Source of the DNA: JALORV01 sp963703945
Lineage (GTDB): Bacteria; Pseudomonadota; Gammaproteobacteria; Burkholderiales; Burkholderiaceae_F
Length of the DNA: 64,000 nt
Assembly: GCA_963703945.1 (NCBI GenBank)
Contig: CAVPGM010000025.1
Location: 1-64,000, forward strand
Reading direction: 5' to 3'
This document shows positions 16,277-27,713 of this stretch, one piece after another (the first letter of the stretch is position 1; each line of letters opens with the position of its first letter). The notes under the pieces are model-generated. The model worked only from the letters and a program-made list of their open reading frames with translations. It was not told where the DNA came from and did not search any database. The translations under genes and the position numbers were made by a program.

Positions 16277-19200
16277 CGGAGCGGGGCTGTGTCAGTTGCT
16301 GCCGGGCCAAGCGCGCCGGCCAGCACACGCACGGCATGCACAGCCCGGCGCGCCGCGTTCGTACCGTCAGCGATCTGATGCCGGCAACTGGTGCCATCGG
16401 CGACGATCAACGCATCCACGTCGGCAGACCGTATCGCGGGCAGCAGCGCAAGCTCCGCCATCTGCATCGACACGTCGTAATGGCCGCCTGGTAACCGAAG
16501 CTGCCTGCCATTCCGCAGCAGCTCGATTCGATGACCTCGACTTCCAGTTCGGGGATCAGTCTCAGCGTGGCAACGACCGGATTCAGCACGTCGAATGCCT
16601 TCTGGTGGCAGTGACCGTGCAGGAGTGCGCGCTTCTGCGGCAGCGCTTGCAGGCGCAATGCGAGCCGTCCAGCGCGGTGCTCGCGTGCCAGGAACTCTTC
16701 GACCATCAGTGCGCGTGTCGAGAGTCGCTCGGCCGCTTCGCCCAGCCCCATCACCAGAAATTCATCGCGTGCGGAGAGCAGGCACGATGGCTCGAGCCCG
16801 ACGACCGTTGCACCGGCATCGATGTGGCCTGCCAGTGCCTCAACCATCCGTCGCGCTTCGTGTCTGGCTTCGTCCACCAGTCCAGCCGCTAGGTAGGTCC
16901 GTCCACAGCACAGCGGCCGTCTCGGCTGCCTGTCCCCGGCCGCAGGCCATGCCACCGCAACGCGATAGCCTGCGGCCTGCAGCACGCGCAGCGCGGCATG
17001 GGCATTTTCGGGCTCGTGATAATTGGTGAACGTGTCAACGAACAGCACGACGTCGGCGATTGCGGGCGACGCCTGGCGAGCCGCGGCGGAAGCCAGGAAC
17101 GTGTCGCTGCGCCAGCGGGGCAACGTCCGGCGTGCGGATAGTCCCGCAAAGCGCTCGCTCAGTCGCGCTGCCCCCGGCAGGGTGTCGCGCAAATTGGCCA
17201 GCGTCGGAAAGCGCGCCGCCCACGGCGCCCAGCGTGGCAGATGGGCGATCACGCGATCCCTGATCGGCAGTCCGTGACGCCGCTGCCAATGCCACGCGAA
17301 CTCGATCTTCATCTTCGCCATGTCGACGCCGGTCGGGCATTCGCGCCGGCATCCCTTGCAGCTGACACACAGCTCGAGCGCTTCGTGGACCGCCTCGGTG
17401 GCGAAATCGGGTCCGAGTTGTCCAGACACGGCCAGGCGCAGCGTATTGGCCCGTCCACGCGTCAGATGCTCCTCGTCGCGCGTGACTCGATAGCTCGGGC
17501 ACATCGTTCCCGCATCGAACTTCCGGCAATGTCCGTTGTTGTTGCACATCTCGACGGCCTTGGCGAAGCCGCGAGCCGGATCGCCGCCGCTGCCGGGCGC
17601 GCCGACCGTCTCGGCGAGCGGATCCGCTTGAACGTTCCACGCCGACCAGTCGAGCGCGGTGTCGAGCGGCAGTGGTTGATAGCCGGGCGGAGTGCGGAAC
17701 AGCCGCGCCTCATCCATCGTCGTGCCGCGCACGATCTTGCCCGGGTTCATCAGCCCGTCCGGGTCGAACAGCGCCTTCACATCTTCGAAGGCTCGGGTCA
17801 GCCGCGGGCCGAACTGCCACGCGACCCACTCGGTGCGCACCAGCCCGTCGCCGTGCTCGCCCGAATACGCGCCCTTGTACTGGCGCACCATCGCGGCAGC
17901 CTCTTCGGCGATCGCCCGCATCTTCACCGCGCCGTCGCGCCGCATGTCGAGGATCGGGCGCACGTGCAGCGTGCCGACCGACGCATGCGCATACCAGGTG
18001 CCGCGCGTTCCGTGGCGCGCGAAGACCTCGCTGAGCCGCGCGACGTAGTCGGCGAGGTGTTCGAGCGGAACCGCGCAGTCCTCGATGAACGACACCGGCT
18101 TGCCGTCGCCTTTCATGCTCATCATGATGTTGAGACCGGCCTTGCGCACCTCCCACAACGCCTTCTGGGCGCTGGCGTCAGTCAGCTGCACGACCTGTCC
18201 GGGCAGGCCCAGGTCTCCGATCAGCGCGACGAGATCGCCCAGTCTGCGCCGCGGGAACTCAGCGTCTTCGCCGATGAACTCCACCAGCAGGATCGCATCG
18301 GGCTCGCCGACCAGCGCTCCTTCGATGACCGACCGGAACGCCGGATTGCCGCGCGCGAGTTCGATCATCGTTCGATCGACCAGTTCGACCGCCGAGGGGC
18401 CGAGCGTGACGATGTGCTTCGCCAGCTCCATCGCCCTGTACAGCGTCGGGAAGCTGATGACGCCGAGCGCGCGGTGCTTCGGCAGGGGCGCGAGCGCGAG
18501 CGTGAGCGTGCGCGTCCAGGCCAGCGTTCCCTCGCTGCCCACCAGAAGGTGCGAGAAGTTGACTGTGCTATCCGCGGTATACGGCCGCTCGCTTTGCGGA
18601 TGGAACACGTCGAGGTTGTACCCGCCGACTCGCCGCACCACCTTCGGCACCTGGCGGCCGATCTCATCGCGTTCGCGCTCGCCGATCGCGCGCAGTCCAC
18701 TCGTCAATGCCCGGATTCGCGAGGCGCCGTTTCGCATCTTCGGACTCGGGGCCGAGCCAGCCCTCGGTGCCGTCGGCGAGCAGTACATCGGCCGCGACGA
18801 CGTTGTGCACCATGTTGCCGTAGGCGATCGAGCGTGATCCGCACGAGTTGTTGCCCGCCATCCCGCCGAGTGTCGCCTGCGCCGAGGTGCTGACGTCGAC
18901 CGGAAACCACACGTCGTGCGGACGCAGCCACGCGTTCAGCGCGTCCAGCACGATGCCTGGTTCGACCGTGACCGTCATTTCCTCCAGGTCGAGGCGCACG
19001 ACTGCGTTCAGGTACTTGCTGTGGTCGATCACCAGTGCCGCGCCGACGGTCTGACCGCATTGCGAGCTGCCGCCGCCACGCGGCAGTATCGGCACGCGCA
19101 GTTCGCGGCAGACCTCGATTGCAGCCCGAACATCGTGGTGATTCCTGGGAATCAGCACCCCCACCGGCTCGACCTGATAGATGGACGCATCTGTCGAATA

Positions 19201-19329
19201 GCGTCCCCTCGATGCCGCGTCGAAGTACACCTCGCCGTGCACGGCGGCGGCCAGACGCATGGCCAATTCATTGCCGGCGTGTAGCTGGTCGCGTCGATGG
19301 AAGCGCAGCGGTCGGGCGGCGGCGTTCAT
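16273..19329 (-). pseudogene. YdiJ-like FAD/[4Fe-4S] D-2-hydroxyacid dehydrogenase, two frameshifts
   Basis: From ATG 19329 to TAA 16273 is 3057 nt, exactly 1018 codons plus stop, the size of E. coli YdiJ. The N-terminal FAD domain (PILPRGGGSSQCGQTVG, GGMAGNNSCGSRS) is in one frame until about 18715, the FAD-oxidase cap and Fe-S region (SGEHGDGLV; CNNNGHCRKFDAGTMCP; CVSCKGCRRECPTG) in a second, and the last 70 residues (after CCGMAGSFGY, CCG motif) in the first-type frame again after about 16490. The two shifts cancel. Family members oxidise D-2-hydroxy acids (D-lactate, D-2-hydroxyglutarate) at the membrane. If the shifts are sequence errors the gene is intact. Confidence 0.85.
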
Positions 19330-19490
19330 GGAGGCCAATATATCGCCAGTTCGTCCGATCATCCGGCCCGTTTCGCGTCCGCTTGGTAAAAGTCCCGATA
19401 GCGCCGCGCTTGCGGGTGACGGCTTGCGGCCGCTACGATGCCTCGCTTCCGGTCGGCACTTTGTCCGGTGAACCGTCAACGAGTCCCACC

Positions 19491-20698
19491 ATGCTCAAGC
19501 TCGACAGCCATCCGTCCGGACGCCACTTCCTCCAGATCCCGGGACCGACCAACGTTCCGGACCGCGTGCTGCGCGCGATCGACAACGCGACGATCGACCA
19601 CCGCGGACCCGAGTTCGCGCAGCTCGCAAAGACCGTGCTGGCCGGAATGAAGCGCGTGTTCCGCACCGAGCACGACGTCGTGATCTATCCGGCGAGCGGC
19701 ACCGGCGCGTGGGAAGCGGCGCTGGTCAACACGCTGTCGCCGGGCGACCGCGTGCTGATGGCCGAGACCGGACAGTTCGCGACGCTGTGGAAGAAACTCG
19801 CCGAGCGGCTGTCGCTGGTGGTCGATTTCATTCCGGGCGATTGGCGCCAGGGTGCGGCTCCGGGAGAGATCGAGCGACGCCTGCGCGCAGATGCCGGGCA
19901 CGCCATCAAGGCGGTCTGTGTTGTTCACAACGAAACGTCGACCGGAGTCACGACGCCGATCGCGCCAATCCGCGCGGCGATCGACCGCGCTGGCCATCCT
20001 GCCCTGCTGCTGGTCGACACGATCTCCTCGCTCGGTTCGATCGATTACCGACACGACGAATGGGGCGTCGACGTGACGGTCGGCGGCTCGCAGAAGGGTC
20101 TGATGCTGCCGCCGGGGCTGTCGTTCAACGCGATCAGCGCCAAGGCGCTGGCGGCGTCGGCAGCAGGCAAAGCTGCCGCGCTCCTACTGGGACTGGAAGG
20201 AGATGCTGGCCGCCAACGTCAACGGCTACTTTCCGTACACGCCGGCGACCAACCTGCTGTACGGCCTGCACGAGGCGCTCGACATGCTGTTCGCCGAAGG
20301 TCTGGAGCAGCGTGTTTGCGCGGCACGACCGCTTTGCCGAGGCAACGCGGCGCGCGGTGCGCGCCTGGGGGCTCGAGATCCTGTGCGTCAATCCGGCCGA
20401 GTACAGCTCGTCGCTGACCGCGGTGCTGATGCCCGAGGGCCACAACGCCGATGCGTTCCGCAAGATCGTGCTGGAGCGCTTCGACATGTCGCTGGGCCAG
20501 GGCCTGGGCAAGCTGTCGGGCAAGATCTTCCGCATCGGCCATCTCGGCTTCTTCAACGACCTGATGCTGTGCGGAACGCTGGCCGGCGTCGAGATGGGAC
20601 TCGCGCTCGCCGGCGTGCCGCACCGCAAGGGCGGCGTCGACGCCGCGATGGCCTACCTCGCGGAAACCCCGGCTGCAACGCTGGCGCAAGCCGCGTAA
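19491..20698 (+). pseudogene. Serine/alanine-glyoxylate-type PLP aminotransferase, two +1 shifts
   Basis: ATG 19491. N-terminal QIPGPTNVPDRVLRAI and the PLP-lysine context GGSQKGLMLPPGL identify the class V serine-glyoxylate/alanine-glyoxylate group. Single extra bases near 20170 and 20309 break the frame; the three segments read in order give a normal ~400-aa enzyme, ending IGHLGFFNDLMLCGTL...(C-terminus at 20698). It lies divergently from the hydroxyacid dehydrogenase and upstream of the TRAP genes. Likely role: transamination of glyoxylate during use of an imported 2-carbon-yielding acid (inferred). Confidence 0.82.
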
Positions 20699-20782
20699 AA
20701 CCCAGATTCGAACCACGAGGCCGGCCCGCACGTCCGAGCGATCCGGACCGAGCGAACACACGGACAACGCCAAGGAGACACA

Positions 20783-21793
20783 ATGACGACCATCCAACAT
20801 GCGCAGCGCCGTCGCACACTCATCGCGTCGGCACTTGCAGCCGCCTTCGCCGGCGGCCTGCTGTCCGCCGCCCCGGCGGTCGCGCAGACTGAAATCAAGT
20901 TCGGCCATGTCGGCGAGCCGGGGTCGCTGTTCGCCGCGTCGGCCGAGGAATTCGCCAAGCGCGCCAACGCCAAGCTCGGCGACAAGGCCAAGGTCGTCGT
21001 GTTCGGTTCGAGCCAGCTGGGCGGCGACAAGGAGCTGCTGCAGAAGCTCAAGCTCGGCACGGTTGACATCGCGCTGCCGTCGACCGTGATGTCGTCGGAG
21101 TCGGACCTCTTCGGCGTGTTCGAGATGCCGTACCTGGTCAAGGACCGCGCGCACATGGGCCGCATCGAGAAGGAGGTGTTCTGGTCGAAGCTCGCACCCG
21201 AAGCCGAGAAAAAGGGCCTGAAGGTGATCGCGGTCTGGGAAAACGGCTACCGGCACATCACCAACAACAAGCGGCCGATCAATACGCCGGCCGACCTGCA
21301 GGGCATCAAGCTGCGCGTGCCCGAGGGCAAGTGGCGCGTGAAGATGTTCCAGACCTACGGCGCCAATCCGTCGCCGATGAAGTTCTCCGAGGTGTTCACC
21401 GCGCTGCAGACCGGCGTGATGGACGGCCAGGAGAATCCGTTCACGCAGATCTACAGCGCGAAGTTCCAGGAAGTGCAGAAGTACCTGTCGCTGACCGGCC
21501 ACGTCTACACGCCGGCCTACGTGACGGTCGGCTCCAAGAAGTGGGACACGCTGCCCGCCGACGTGCGCAAGATCCTCGAGGACACGGCCAAGGAGACCCA
21601 GGCTTTCGTCTACAAGAAGGCCGCCAAGGACGACGAGGAACTGCTCGGCAAGATCAAGGCGGCGGGCGTGGCGGTGAACACGCCGAACAAGGACGCGTTC
21701 GTCGCCGCTTCCAAGCCGGTCTACGAGGAATTCGCCAAGGAAGTCCCGGGCTCGAAGGAAGTCATCGACCGCGCGATCGCGCTCGGCAAGTAG
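20783..21793 (+). CDS. dctP: TRAP transporter solute-binding protein, DctP type
   Basis: 336 aa; AAGGAGA 6 nt before ATG 20783. Signal peptide ends around APAVAQT. DctP hallmarks: FGHVGEPGSLF, LGTVDIALPSTV, then GIKLRVPEGKWRV with the conserved Arg that binds a carboxylate, and GVMDGQENPFTQIYS. It captures an organic acid in the periplasm and delivers it to DctQM, encoded next at 3 bp and overlapping. Confidence 0.92.
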   Translation: MTTIQHAQRRRTLIASALAAAFAGGLLSAAPAVAQTEIKFGHVGEPGSLFAASAEEFAKRANAKLGDKAKVVVFGSSQLGGDKELLQKLKLGTVDIALPSTVMSSESDLFGVFEMPYLVKDRAHMGRIEKEVFWSKLAPEAEKKGLKVIAVWENGYRHITNNKRPINTPADLQGIKLRVPEGKWRVKMFQTYGANPSPMKFSEVFTALQTGVMDGQENPFTQIYSAKFQEVQKYLSLTGHVYTPAYVTVGSKKWDTLPADVRKILEDTAKETQAFVYKKAAKDDEELLGKIKAAGVAVNTPNKDAFVAASKPVYEEFAKEVPGSKEVIDRAIALGK

Positions 21794-21796
21794 GAG

Positions 21797-22300
21797 ATGA
21801 CTTTCCGGTCATTCCGCCGGGGATACGAGCGCTTCCTCGAGTGGATCTGCATCGCGCTCATGGCCGCGCTCGCCGCCGAGGTGACGGCGGGCGTGGTCTT
21901 CCGCTACTCGGGCCATTCGCTCGTCTGGTATGACGAGGTCGCCACCATCCTCCTCGCCTGGGTGACGTTCTACGGCTCGGCGCTGGCGGTCCTCAAGCAC
22001 GCGCACATGGGCGTGCCCGAGATCGTGAGGATGCTGCCGCCCGGGCCGCGGGTCGCCGCCGCCGTCCTCGCGCAGCTGTGCACGCTGGCCTTCTTCGTGC
22101 TGCTCGCCTGGGTGGGCTATTCGATCCTCGACGTCCTCGCGACGGACCAGCTCGTTTCGCTGCCGCAGGTCTCGGTGGCCTACGCGATCTCGGCGATCCC
22201 GATCGGCGCCGTCCTGTTCGTGGTGGGCCAGCTGCTGGTGTTTCCCGAGGTGCTGCGCGAGGCGCGCGGCGAAGCGAGGCGCGCGGAGGAGTCCGAATGA
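21797..22300 (+). CDS. dctQ: TRAP transporter small membrane subunit, DctQ type
   Basis: 167 aa with four hydrophobic segments and the DctQ motif VWYDEVATILLAWVTFYGSA. It starts 3 bp after dctP and overlaps dctM by ATGA. It joins the large subunit in the inner membrane. Confidence 0.9.
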   Translation: MTFRSFRRGYERFLEWICIALMAALAAEVTAGVVFRYSGHSLVWYDEVATILLAWVTFYGSALAVLKHAHMGVPEIVRMLPPGPRVAAAVLAQLCTLAFFVLLAWVGYSILDVLATDQLVSLPQVSVAYAISAIPIGAVLFVVGQLLVFPEVLREARGEARRAEESE

Positions 22301-23581
22301 TCGGCTTCCTCGTCTTTGTCTGCGTGGTCGTGCTGGTGCTGATCAACGTTCCGATCGCCGTGGCGCTTTGCATCGCGTCGGTCGCGGCAATGCTCGCGAC
22401 CCAGGGTGTCGCGAGCCTGCCCAACGTGCCGCTCGCGCTCTACCAGGGCGCGACCAGCTTTCCGCTGATCGCGATCCCGCTCTTCATCCTCGCCGCCGCG
22501 ATCATGAACACCTCGGGGATCTCCCACCGGCTGATCGACTTCTGCCAGGCGCTCGTCGGCTGGATGAGGGGCGCTCTCGCCCAGGTGAACGTGCTCAGCC
22601 ACATGTTCTTCGCGGAGATCTCGGGCTCGGCCGTCGCAGGGGTCGCGGCCACCGCGTCCATCATCATGCCCGCCATGAAGAAGCGCGGCTACCCGGGCCC
22701 GTTCACGGCCGCGGTGACCTCCTCCACGGCCACGCTGGCGATCATCATCCCGCCGTCGATCCCGATGATCCTTTACGCGGTCATGGCGGGCACTTCGGTG
22801 GTGCAGATGTTCGTCGCGGGCATCGTGCCCGGCCTCCTCGCGGGATTCGGCATGATGGGCCTGTGCTACTGGTACGCGGTCCGGTACAACTGGCCGGTGG
22901 AGGAGATCTTCCAGTGGGGCAAGCTCTGGCGCGCCTTCAAGGAGGCGTTCTGGGCGCTCACGCTGCCGGTCATCATCCTCGGCGGCATCTTCGGCGGCGT
23001 GGTCACGGCGACCGAGGGCGCGGCGCTCGCCGTCGTCGCGGCTCTCTTGGTGGGCGGGCTGGTCTATCGCGAGCTCGACTGGGCGCGGCTGCGCGAGGCG
23101 ATCATCGACGGGACGGTGCAGACCGGCACCGTGATGCTGCTGGTCGCGGCCTCGGCCCTGCTCGGCCTCTACCTCACGGAGGTGCAGCTTCCGCAACGCA
23201 TCGCGGCGGCGATGCTCTCCATCACGAGCGAGAAGTGGGCCATTCTCGCGATCCTCAATGTCTTCTTCCTCATCATCGGGATGTTCCTGCACTCGGCGGC
23301 CGCCATCGTCCTGGTGGTGCCGATCGTGATGCCGGCGGTGACCGCGGCGGGGATCGATCCGATCCATTTCGGCGTGATCGTGACGCTCAACCTCGCCATC
23401 GGCCAGCAGACGCCGCCCGTGGCGAGCGTCCTCCTGCTCACCTGCTCGATCGCGAAGGAGAGCGTCTGGGACGTGACCACGCGCGAACATCCCATTCATC
23501 GGCGTGCTCCTGGCCACACTTCTGCTGATCACCTACGTACCCGTCGTCACGCTGGGTCTGGTGGACCTGTTCTACCGCTAG
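22297..23581 (+). CDS. dctM: TRAP transporter large subunit, DctM type, late +1 shift
   Basis: Start ATG 22297. Twelve or so membrane segments; ISGSAVAGVAATASIIMPAM and TSSTATLAIIIPPSIPMI are the DctM transport signatures. One extra G near 23487 shifts the frame 30 codons before the end; in the corrected frame the protein ends YVPVVTLGLVDLFYR with a TAG at 23579-23581. Without correction the frame runs into the enoyl-CoA hydratase gene. Sodium-driven import of a carboxylate. Confidence 0.88.
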
Positions 23582-23584
23582 TCG

Positions 23585-24369
23585 ATGGACGAAACCATCC
23601 TCGTCGAACGCGACGGACCGATCGCGACCGTCGTCCTCAACCGTGCCGACAAGCTCAATGCGCTGACCAGGCCGATGTGGCAGGGGCTGGGCGATGCGGT
23701 GCGCGCGCTGTCGGCCAACGACGATGTGCGCTGCATCGTGATCCGTGGTGCCGGCGAGCGGGCGTTTTCGCCCGGCAACGACATCTCGGAGTTCTCAACG
23801 GTGCGTTCAAACAAGGCGCAGGCGCGCGAGTACGGCAAGGTTATGCATGCCACCGCGCAGGCGCTGGCCGAATGCCGCCATCCGCTGGTGGCGCAGATCC
23901 ACGGCATCTGCGTCGGCGGCGGTCTGGAGATCGCTGCGCTGTGCGACCTGCGCATCTGCGGGACGTCGAGCCGCTTCGGCGCACCGATCAAGAATCTCGG
24001 ACTGGTGATGGCCTATGCCGAGATGGCGCCGCTGGTGCGACTGGTCGGTCGCAGCGTCGCGCTCGAGATCCTGCTCGAGGGACGCATCTTCGACGCCGCG
24101 GAAGCGAAGGACAAAGGGTCTCGTCACGCGCGTCGTTGCCCGATGACCAGGTCGCAGCCGAAGCGCGCGCGACGGCCGAGCGAATCGCCGAGGGCGCGCC
24201 GCTGGTCGCGCGCTGGCACAAGAAGTTCGCGCGCCGGCTCGCCGAAGGCGAGCCCGCTGACAGCGCGCAGGAACTCGACGAGTGCTTCGACTGCTTCGAC
24301 ACCGAGGACTTCCGCATCGGCTACGCGGCGTTCCTCGCCAAGAAGAAGCCGAAGTTCGACGGACGCTGA
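23585..24369 (+). pseudogene. Enoyl-CoA hydratase/isomerase family protein, two +1 shifts
   Basis: ATG 23585, three bp after dctM. Crotonase fold: AFSPGNDISEF forms the first oxyanion-hole part and GICVGGGLEIAALCDLRI the second. Extra bases near 24117 and 24139 displace the frame for about 25 nt; with both removed the protein is 260 aa and ends FLAKKKPKFDGR. The acidic residues usual in hydratases are not clearly both present, so related crotonase reactions are possible. Part of the TRAP/CoA-transferase block. Confidence 0.82.
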
Positions 24370-24371
24370 CG

Positions 24372-25597
24372 ATGCGGACCGGCACAGCCGCCACCCGGGA
24401 CCGCTCGCCGGCCTGCGCGTGCTCGAACTGGCGCAGATCATGGCCGGGCCGACCACCGGCATGATGCTGGCCGACATGGGCGCCGACGTCATCAAGGTCG
24501 AGAAGCTGCCCGGCGGCGACGATTCGCGCGGTTACCGCGAGCCGCGCGTGAACGGCGTCTCGGCGCCGTTCCTGATCCTGAACCGCAACAAGCGCGGCAT
24601 CGCGCTGAACCTGAAGCACCCGCAGGGGCGCGAGATCCTGCTGAACATGGTGCGCGACGCCGATGTGCTGACTGGAGAACTACCGCACAGGCACGCTGGA
24701 GAAGCTCGGGCTCGGCTACGACGTGCTGTCCGCCGGTGAATCCCGGCCTTATCTACTGTGCGGTCACCGGCTACGGACGCGACGGACCGTTTGGCCGACA
24801 AGGGCGGTTTCGACCTGATCGCGCAGGGTTTCGCTGGACTGATGTCCATCACCGGCGAACCCGGCGGCGCACCCGCGAAGAACGGCAATCCGGTGTCCGA
24901 CATCAACGCCGGCATCCTCGCGGTCGTCGGCATCCTCGCCGCTTACGTCGCACAAACTGAAGACCGGACGCGGCCAGGTGGTCGACACGTCGCTGATGGA
25001 GGCCGCCGTCCAGCAGACCTACTGGCACGCAGCGATCTACTTTGCGACCGGCAGCATCGCCCGGCGCGACCGGCTCGGCGCACATCCTGACGGCGCCGTA
25101 CCAGGCCTTCCATGCGAGGGACGGCTGGCTCAACATCGGCGGCGCCAACCAGGCGAACTGGGAGCGCATCGCCGAAGTGCTGGGGCATCCGGAGTGGCGC
25201 GACGATGCGCGTTTCGCGACGAACTCCGATCGCATGGCGAATCTCGACGAGCTGGTCGAGCTGATGAACGCCGTGCTCGGCACGCGCACGCGCGCCGAGT
25301 GGATCGAGGCCTTCGATGCGGCCGGCGTGCCGGTCGGAGCGGTGCACAGCGATCGGCGAGGCACTGTCGCACCCGCAGACGCTGGCGCGCGGCATGGTGG
25401 TCGACCTCGTCCACCCGCAGGCGGGACCGACCAAGGCGATCGGCTGCCCGGTGCATTTTTCCGCGACCCCGACGGCCGTCACGCGTCCCGCGCCGCTGCT
25501 CGGCGAGCACACGCGCACCGTGCTGCGCGAGTACGGCTACAGCGATGCCGAGATCGACGGCTTCATCGCCGACGGCGTCGTCGAAGCTCCTGGCTGA
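24372..25597 (+). pseudogene. Class III (CaiB/BaiF) CoA-transferase, several frameshifts
   Basis: Segments in all three frames follow one another in family order: LAGLRVLELAQIMAGPTTGM and ADVIKVEKLPGGDD, then GGFDLIAQGFAGLMSITGEP, VDTSLMEAAVQQ, APYQAFHARDGWLNIGGAN, and PHPQ...GMVVDLVHPQ up to GYSDAEIDGFIADGV and a TGA at 25597. Breaks occur near 24390, 24672, 24738, 24785, 24955, 25065 and 25350. Total length fits the family (~400 aa). The active-site Asp, expected in the M-D/E-A segment, lies at a break. It should activate the imported acid to its CoA ester. Broken as given. Confidence 0.8.
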
Positions 25598-25725
25598 TGG
25601 GTGCGCGCAGGCCGCCGGTGTCCTGTGAGACCTCTTCAACGGTTGGCGGCGGCCGCAAGGCGAAGTTACATTGGCGAACTCGTCCCGACTGACCCGGTGA
25701 CGTTCTCTCTTCATCTGAATCCCTG

Positions 25726-26713
25726 ATGCGCGCTGCAACCTACGATCGCACCGGCCCCGACGCGACAGGTTCTTCGACTCCGCGAGATCGAAACGCCTCA
25801 CGCCGGCGCCGGCGAGGTGCGTGTCAGGGTCGCGTGCTCGGGCGTGAATCCCTCTGACGTGAAGTCGCGTGCCGGCTTGCGCAGCGCGACGCTGCCCTTT
25901 CCGCTGATCGTTCCACACAGCGACGGAGCCGGGGTGATCGACGAAGTGGGTGAGCGCGTCGACCCGACCCGGATCGGTCAGCGGGTGTGGGTGTGGAACG
26001 CTGCGTGGGGCCGCGCATACGGAACGGCCGCCGAGTACGTGGTGCTGCCCGCTGCACAGGCCGTCCCCCTGCCGTACGGGACGGGGTTTGCCGAGGGCGC
26101 ATGCCTGGGCATTCCCGCGCTGACCGCGTGCCACGCGATCCGGATGGACGGCGGAGTCGCCGGGAAGACTGTGCTTGTCGCGGGTGGGGCCGGTGCGGTG
26201 GGCCACTATGCCGTGCAGTTCGCCGGACTGGACGGTGCGCGCACGGTCATCGCGACGGTGAGCAGTGCGGAGAAGGCCGCGCTGGCGCAGCAGGCCGGGG
26301 CGCACGAAACGATCAACTACAAGGTCGAGGACGTTGCTCGACGTTGCCTCGAACTGACCGAAGGTTACGGCATCGATCGCGTGGTGGAACTCGACCTCGC
26401 CGCGAACATCGCGATCGATCTGGCCAGCCTGCGGCAAGGAGGCGAGATCGTCGTCTACGGCAGTGGCGCCCCCGAAATCGCGGTCCCATTTTTCACGTCG
26501 ATCCTGAAGAACGTGCGCTACCAGTTTTTCATCGTCTACAACCTGCCGCCCGAAGCGCGCAGCCAGGCGATAGTCGCCGTCGGCCAGGCGCTGGCCGACG
26601 GTTCGCTGAGGCATAACGTTGCCGCGCGGCTTCCGCTCGCGCGCATCGCCGAGGCACACGAACTGGTCGAGTCCGGAAAGACCCTCGGGAACGTGGTCAT
26701 CGACATCGACTGA
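25726..26713 (+). CDS. Zeta-crystallin-like NAD(P)H:quinone oxidoreductase, early +1 shift
   Basis: MDR family without structural zinc. The first codons (ATG 25726, MRAATYDRTGP) are separated from the rest by one extra base near 25765; afterwards RVRVACSGVNPSDVKSRAG, the nucleotide-binding VLVAGGAGAVGHYAVQFA and the C-terminal GKTLGNVVIDID are in one frame. An ATG at 25817 gives a shorter 298-aa form. It reduces quinones or enones using NAD(P)H in the cytoplasm. Follows the CoA-transferase by ~130 bp. Confidence 0.82.
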
Positions 26714-26749
26714 GTGCGCGGGACGGTCGTCGCGGCAAGAAGCGCGGCG

Positions 26750-27126
26750 CGCCGCTGGAGAGAGCCAACGACCTGGCGTCGCGCCGACCACTTCCTGGCC
26801 TCGCTGCGGATGTCGTCGATCATCGTGCAGCCATCGCTTGTTTACGGCGACGCGGGCGCCGAATTGTTCGATACGCTGGCTAACCTGCCGCTGATACTAC
26901 CGGGGACCGACCGGCAGCGATCCAGCCGTTCCATATCGACAATCTCGTAGCCGCCGTGCTCCTGTTGTTAGCCCAGGAATCCTGGCGGGTCCGTCGCCTG
27001 CCGCTGATCGGGCACTGGCCGCCGCCGCGTTTTCCCGAAGGATGGATTGCGCTTGCTGCCAGCGTCAGCGACACCAGTCCGGTGCTCGCGCTGCTGTTAC
27101 TGCTGACGCGGCTCGAGGGACGCTGA
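26750..27126 (+). pseudogene. Remnant of an SDR/NAD-epimerase gene with DoxX-like tail
   Basis: Frame pieces read IIVQPSLVYGDAGAELFDTL and LPLILPG, then PFHIDNLVAAVLLLL, all typical of the middle of atypical SDRs, then RLPLIGHWPPPRFPEGW and a hydrophobic end. The Rossmann N-terminus and most of the DoxX-like membrane part are missing. Such SDR genes normally precede a DUF2269 gene, as the remnant does here (TGATG overlap). Confidence 0.55.
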
Positions 27127-27593
27127 TGGACTATGTCGTGTGGAAGTGGCTGCATGTGCTGTCGTCTACGCTGCTCTTCGGCACCGGGCTGGGCACGGCA
27201 TTCTTCATGTTCTGCGCCAATCGCAGCGGCGATGTCAGCGCCGTCGCGATCGTCTCGCGTTACGTGGTGATCGCGGACTGGATCTTCACGTTGACGACGG
27301 TCGTGTTCCAGCCGGTTTCGGGGCTGGTGCTGATGGAGTCGGCCGGCATTTCGCTGCTGACGAAGTGGGTCTGGCTTTCATTCGCGCTGTATGGGGTCGC
27401 CGGACTGTGCTGGCTGCCTGTCGTGTGGATACAGATCCAGATGCGGAACATGGCGCGGGAAGCGGCGCTGACCGGCGCACCGATGCTGCCGGTGCGCTAC
27501 TGGCGCTACGAGCTCGCCTGGGTGATCCTTGGCGTTCCTGTGTTTTTATCGCTGGTCGTGGTGTTCTACCTGATGGTCGCCAGGCCGGTCTAG
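27126..27593 (+). CDS. DUF2269 family integral membrane protein
   Basis: 155 aa with four membrane helices beginning WKWLHVLSSTLLFGTGLGTA, where a His in helix 1 is conserved in the family. Function unknown. Its ATG overlaps the stop of the SDR remnant, which fits an ancestral two-gene operon. Confidence 0.8.
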   Translation: MDYVVWKWLHVLSSTLLFGTGLGTAFFMFCANRSGDVSAVAIVSRYVVIADWIFTLTTVVFQPVSGLVLMESAGISLLTKWVWLSFALYGVAGLCWLPVVWIQIQMRNMAREAALTGAPMLPVRYWRYELAWVILGVPVFLSLVVVFYLMVARPV

Positions 27594-27713
27594 GCAGCCG
27601 GCGAAACGCGGGGAAACCGGCCTTGCGACCGGTATTCTCCGGTGGCGTTGTCGGCAATGATGTTGATCTCGCACGCGGCGAAGCCGCCTTGTCGAACCGT
27701 GTGTTGTCGTCGC

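Noticed and set aside
17241..18893. Plus-strand open frame of 550 codons
   Set aside because: Antisense of the YdiJ-like dehydrogenase.
22180..23532. Minus-strand open frame of 450 codons
   Set aside because: Antisense of dctM with His/Asp/Arg-rich composition; no homology features.
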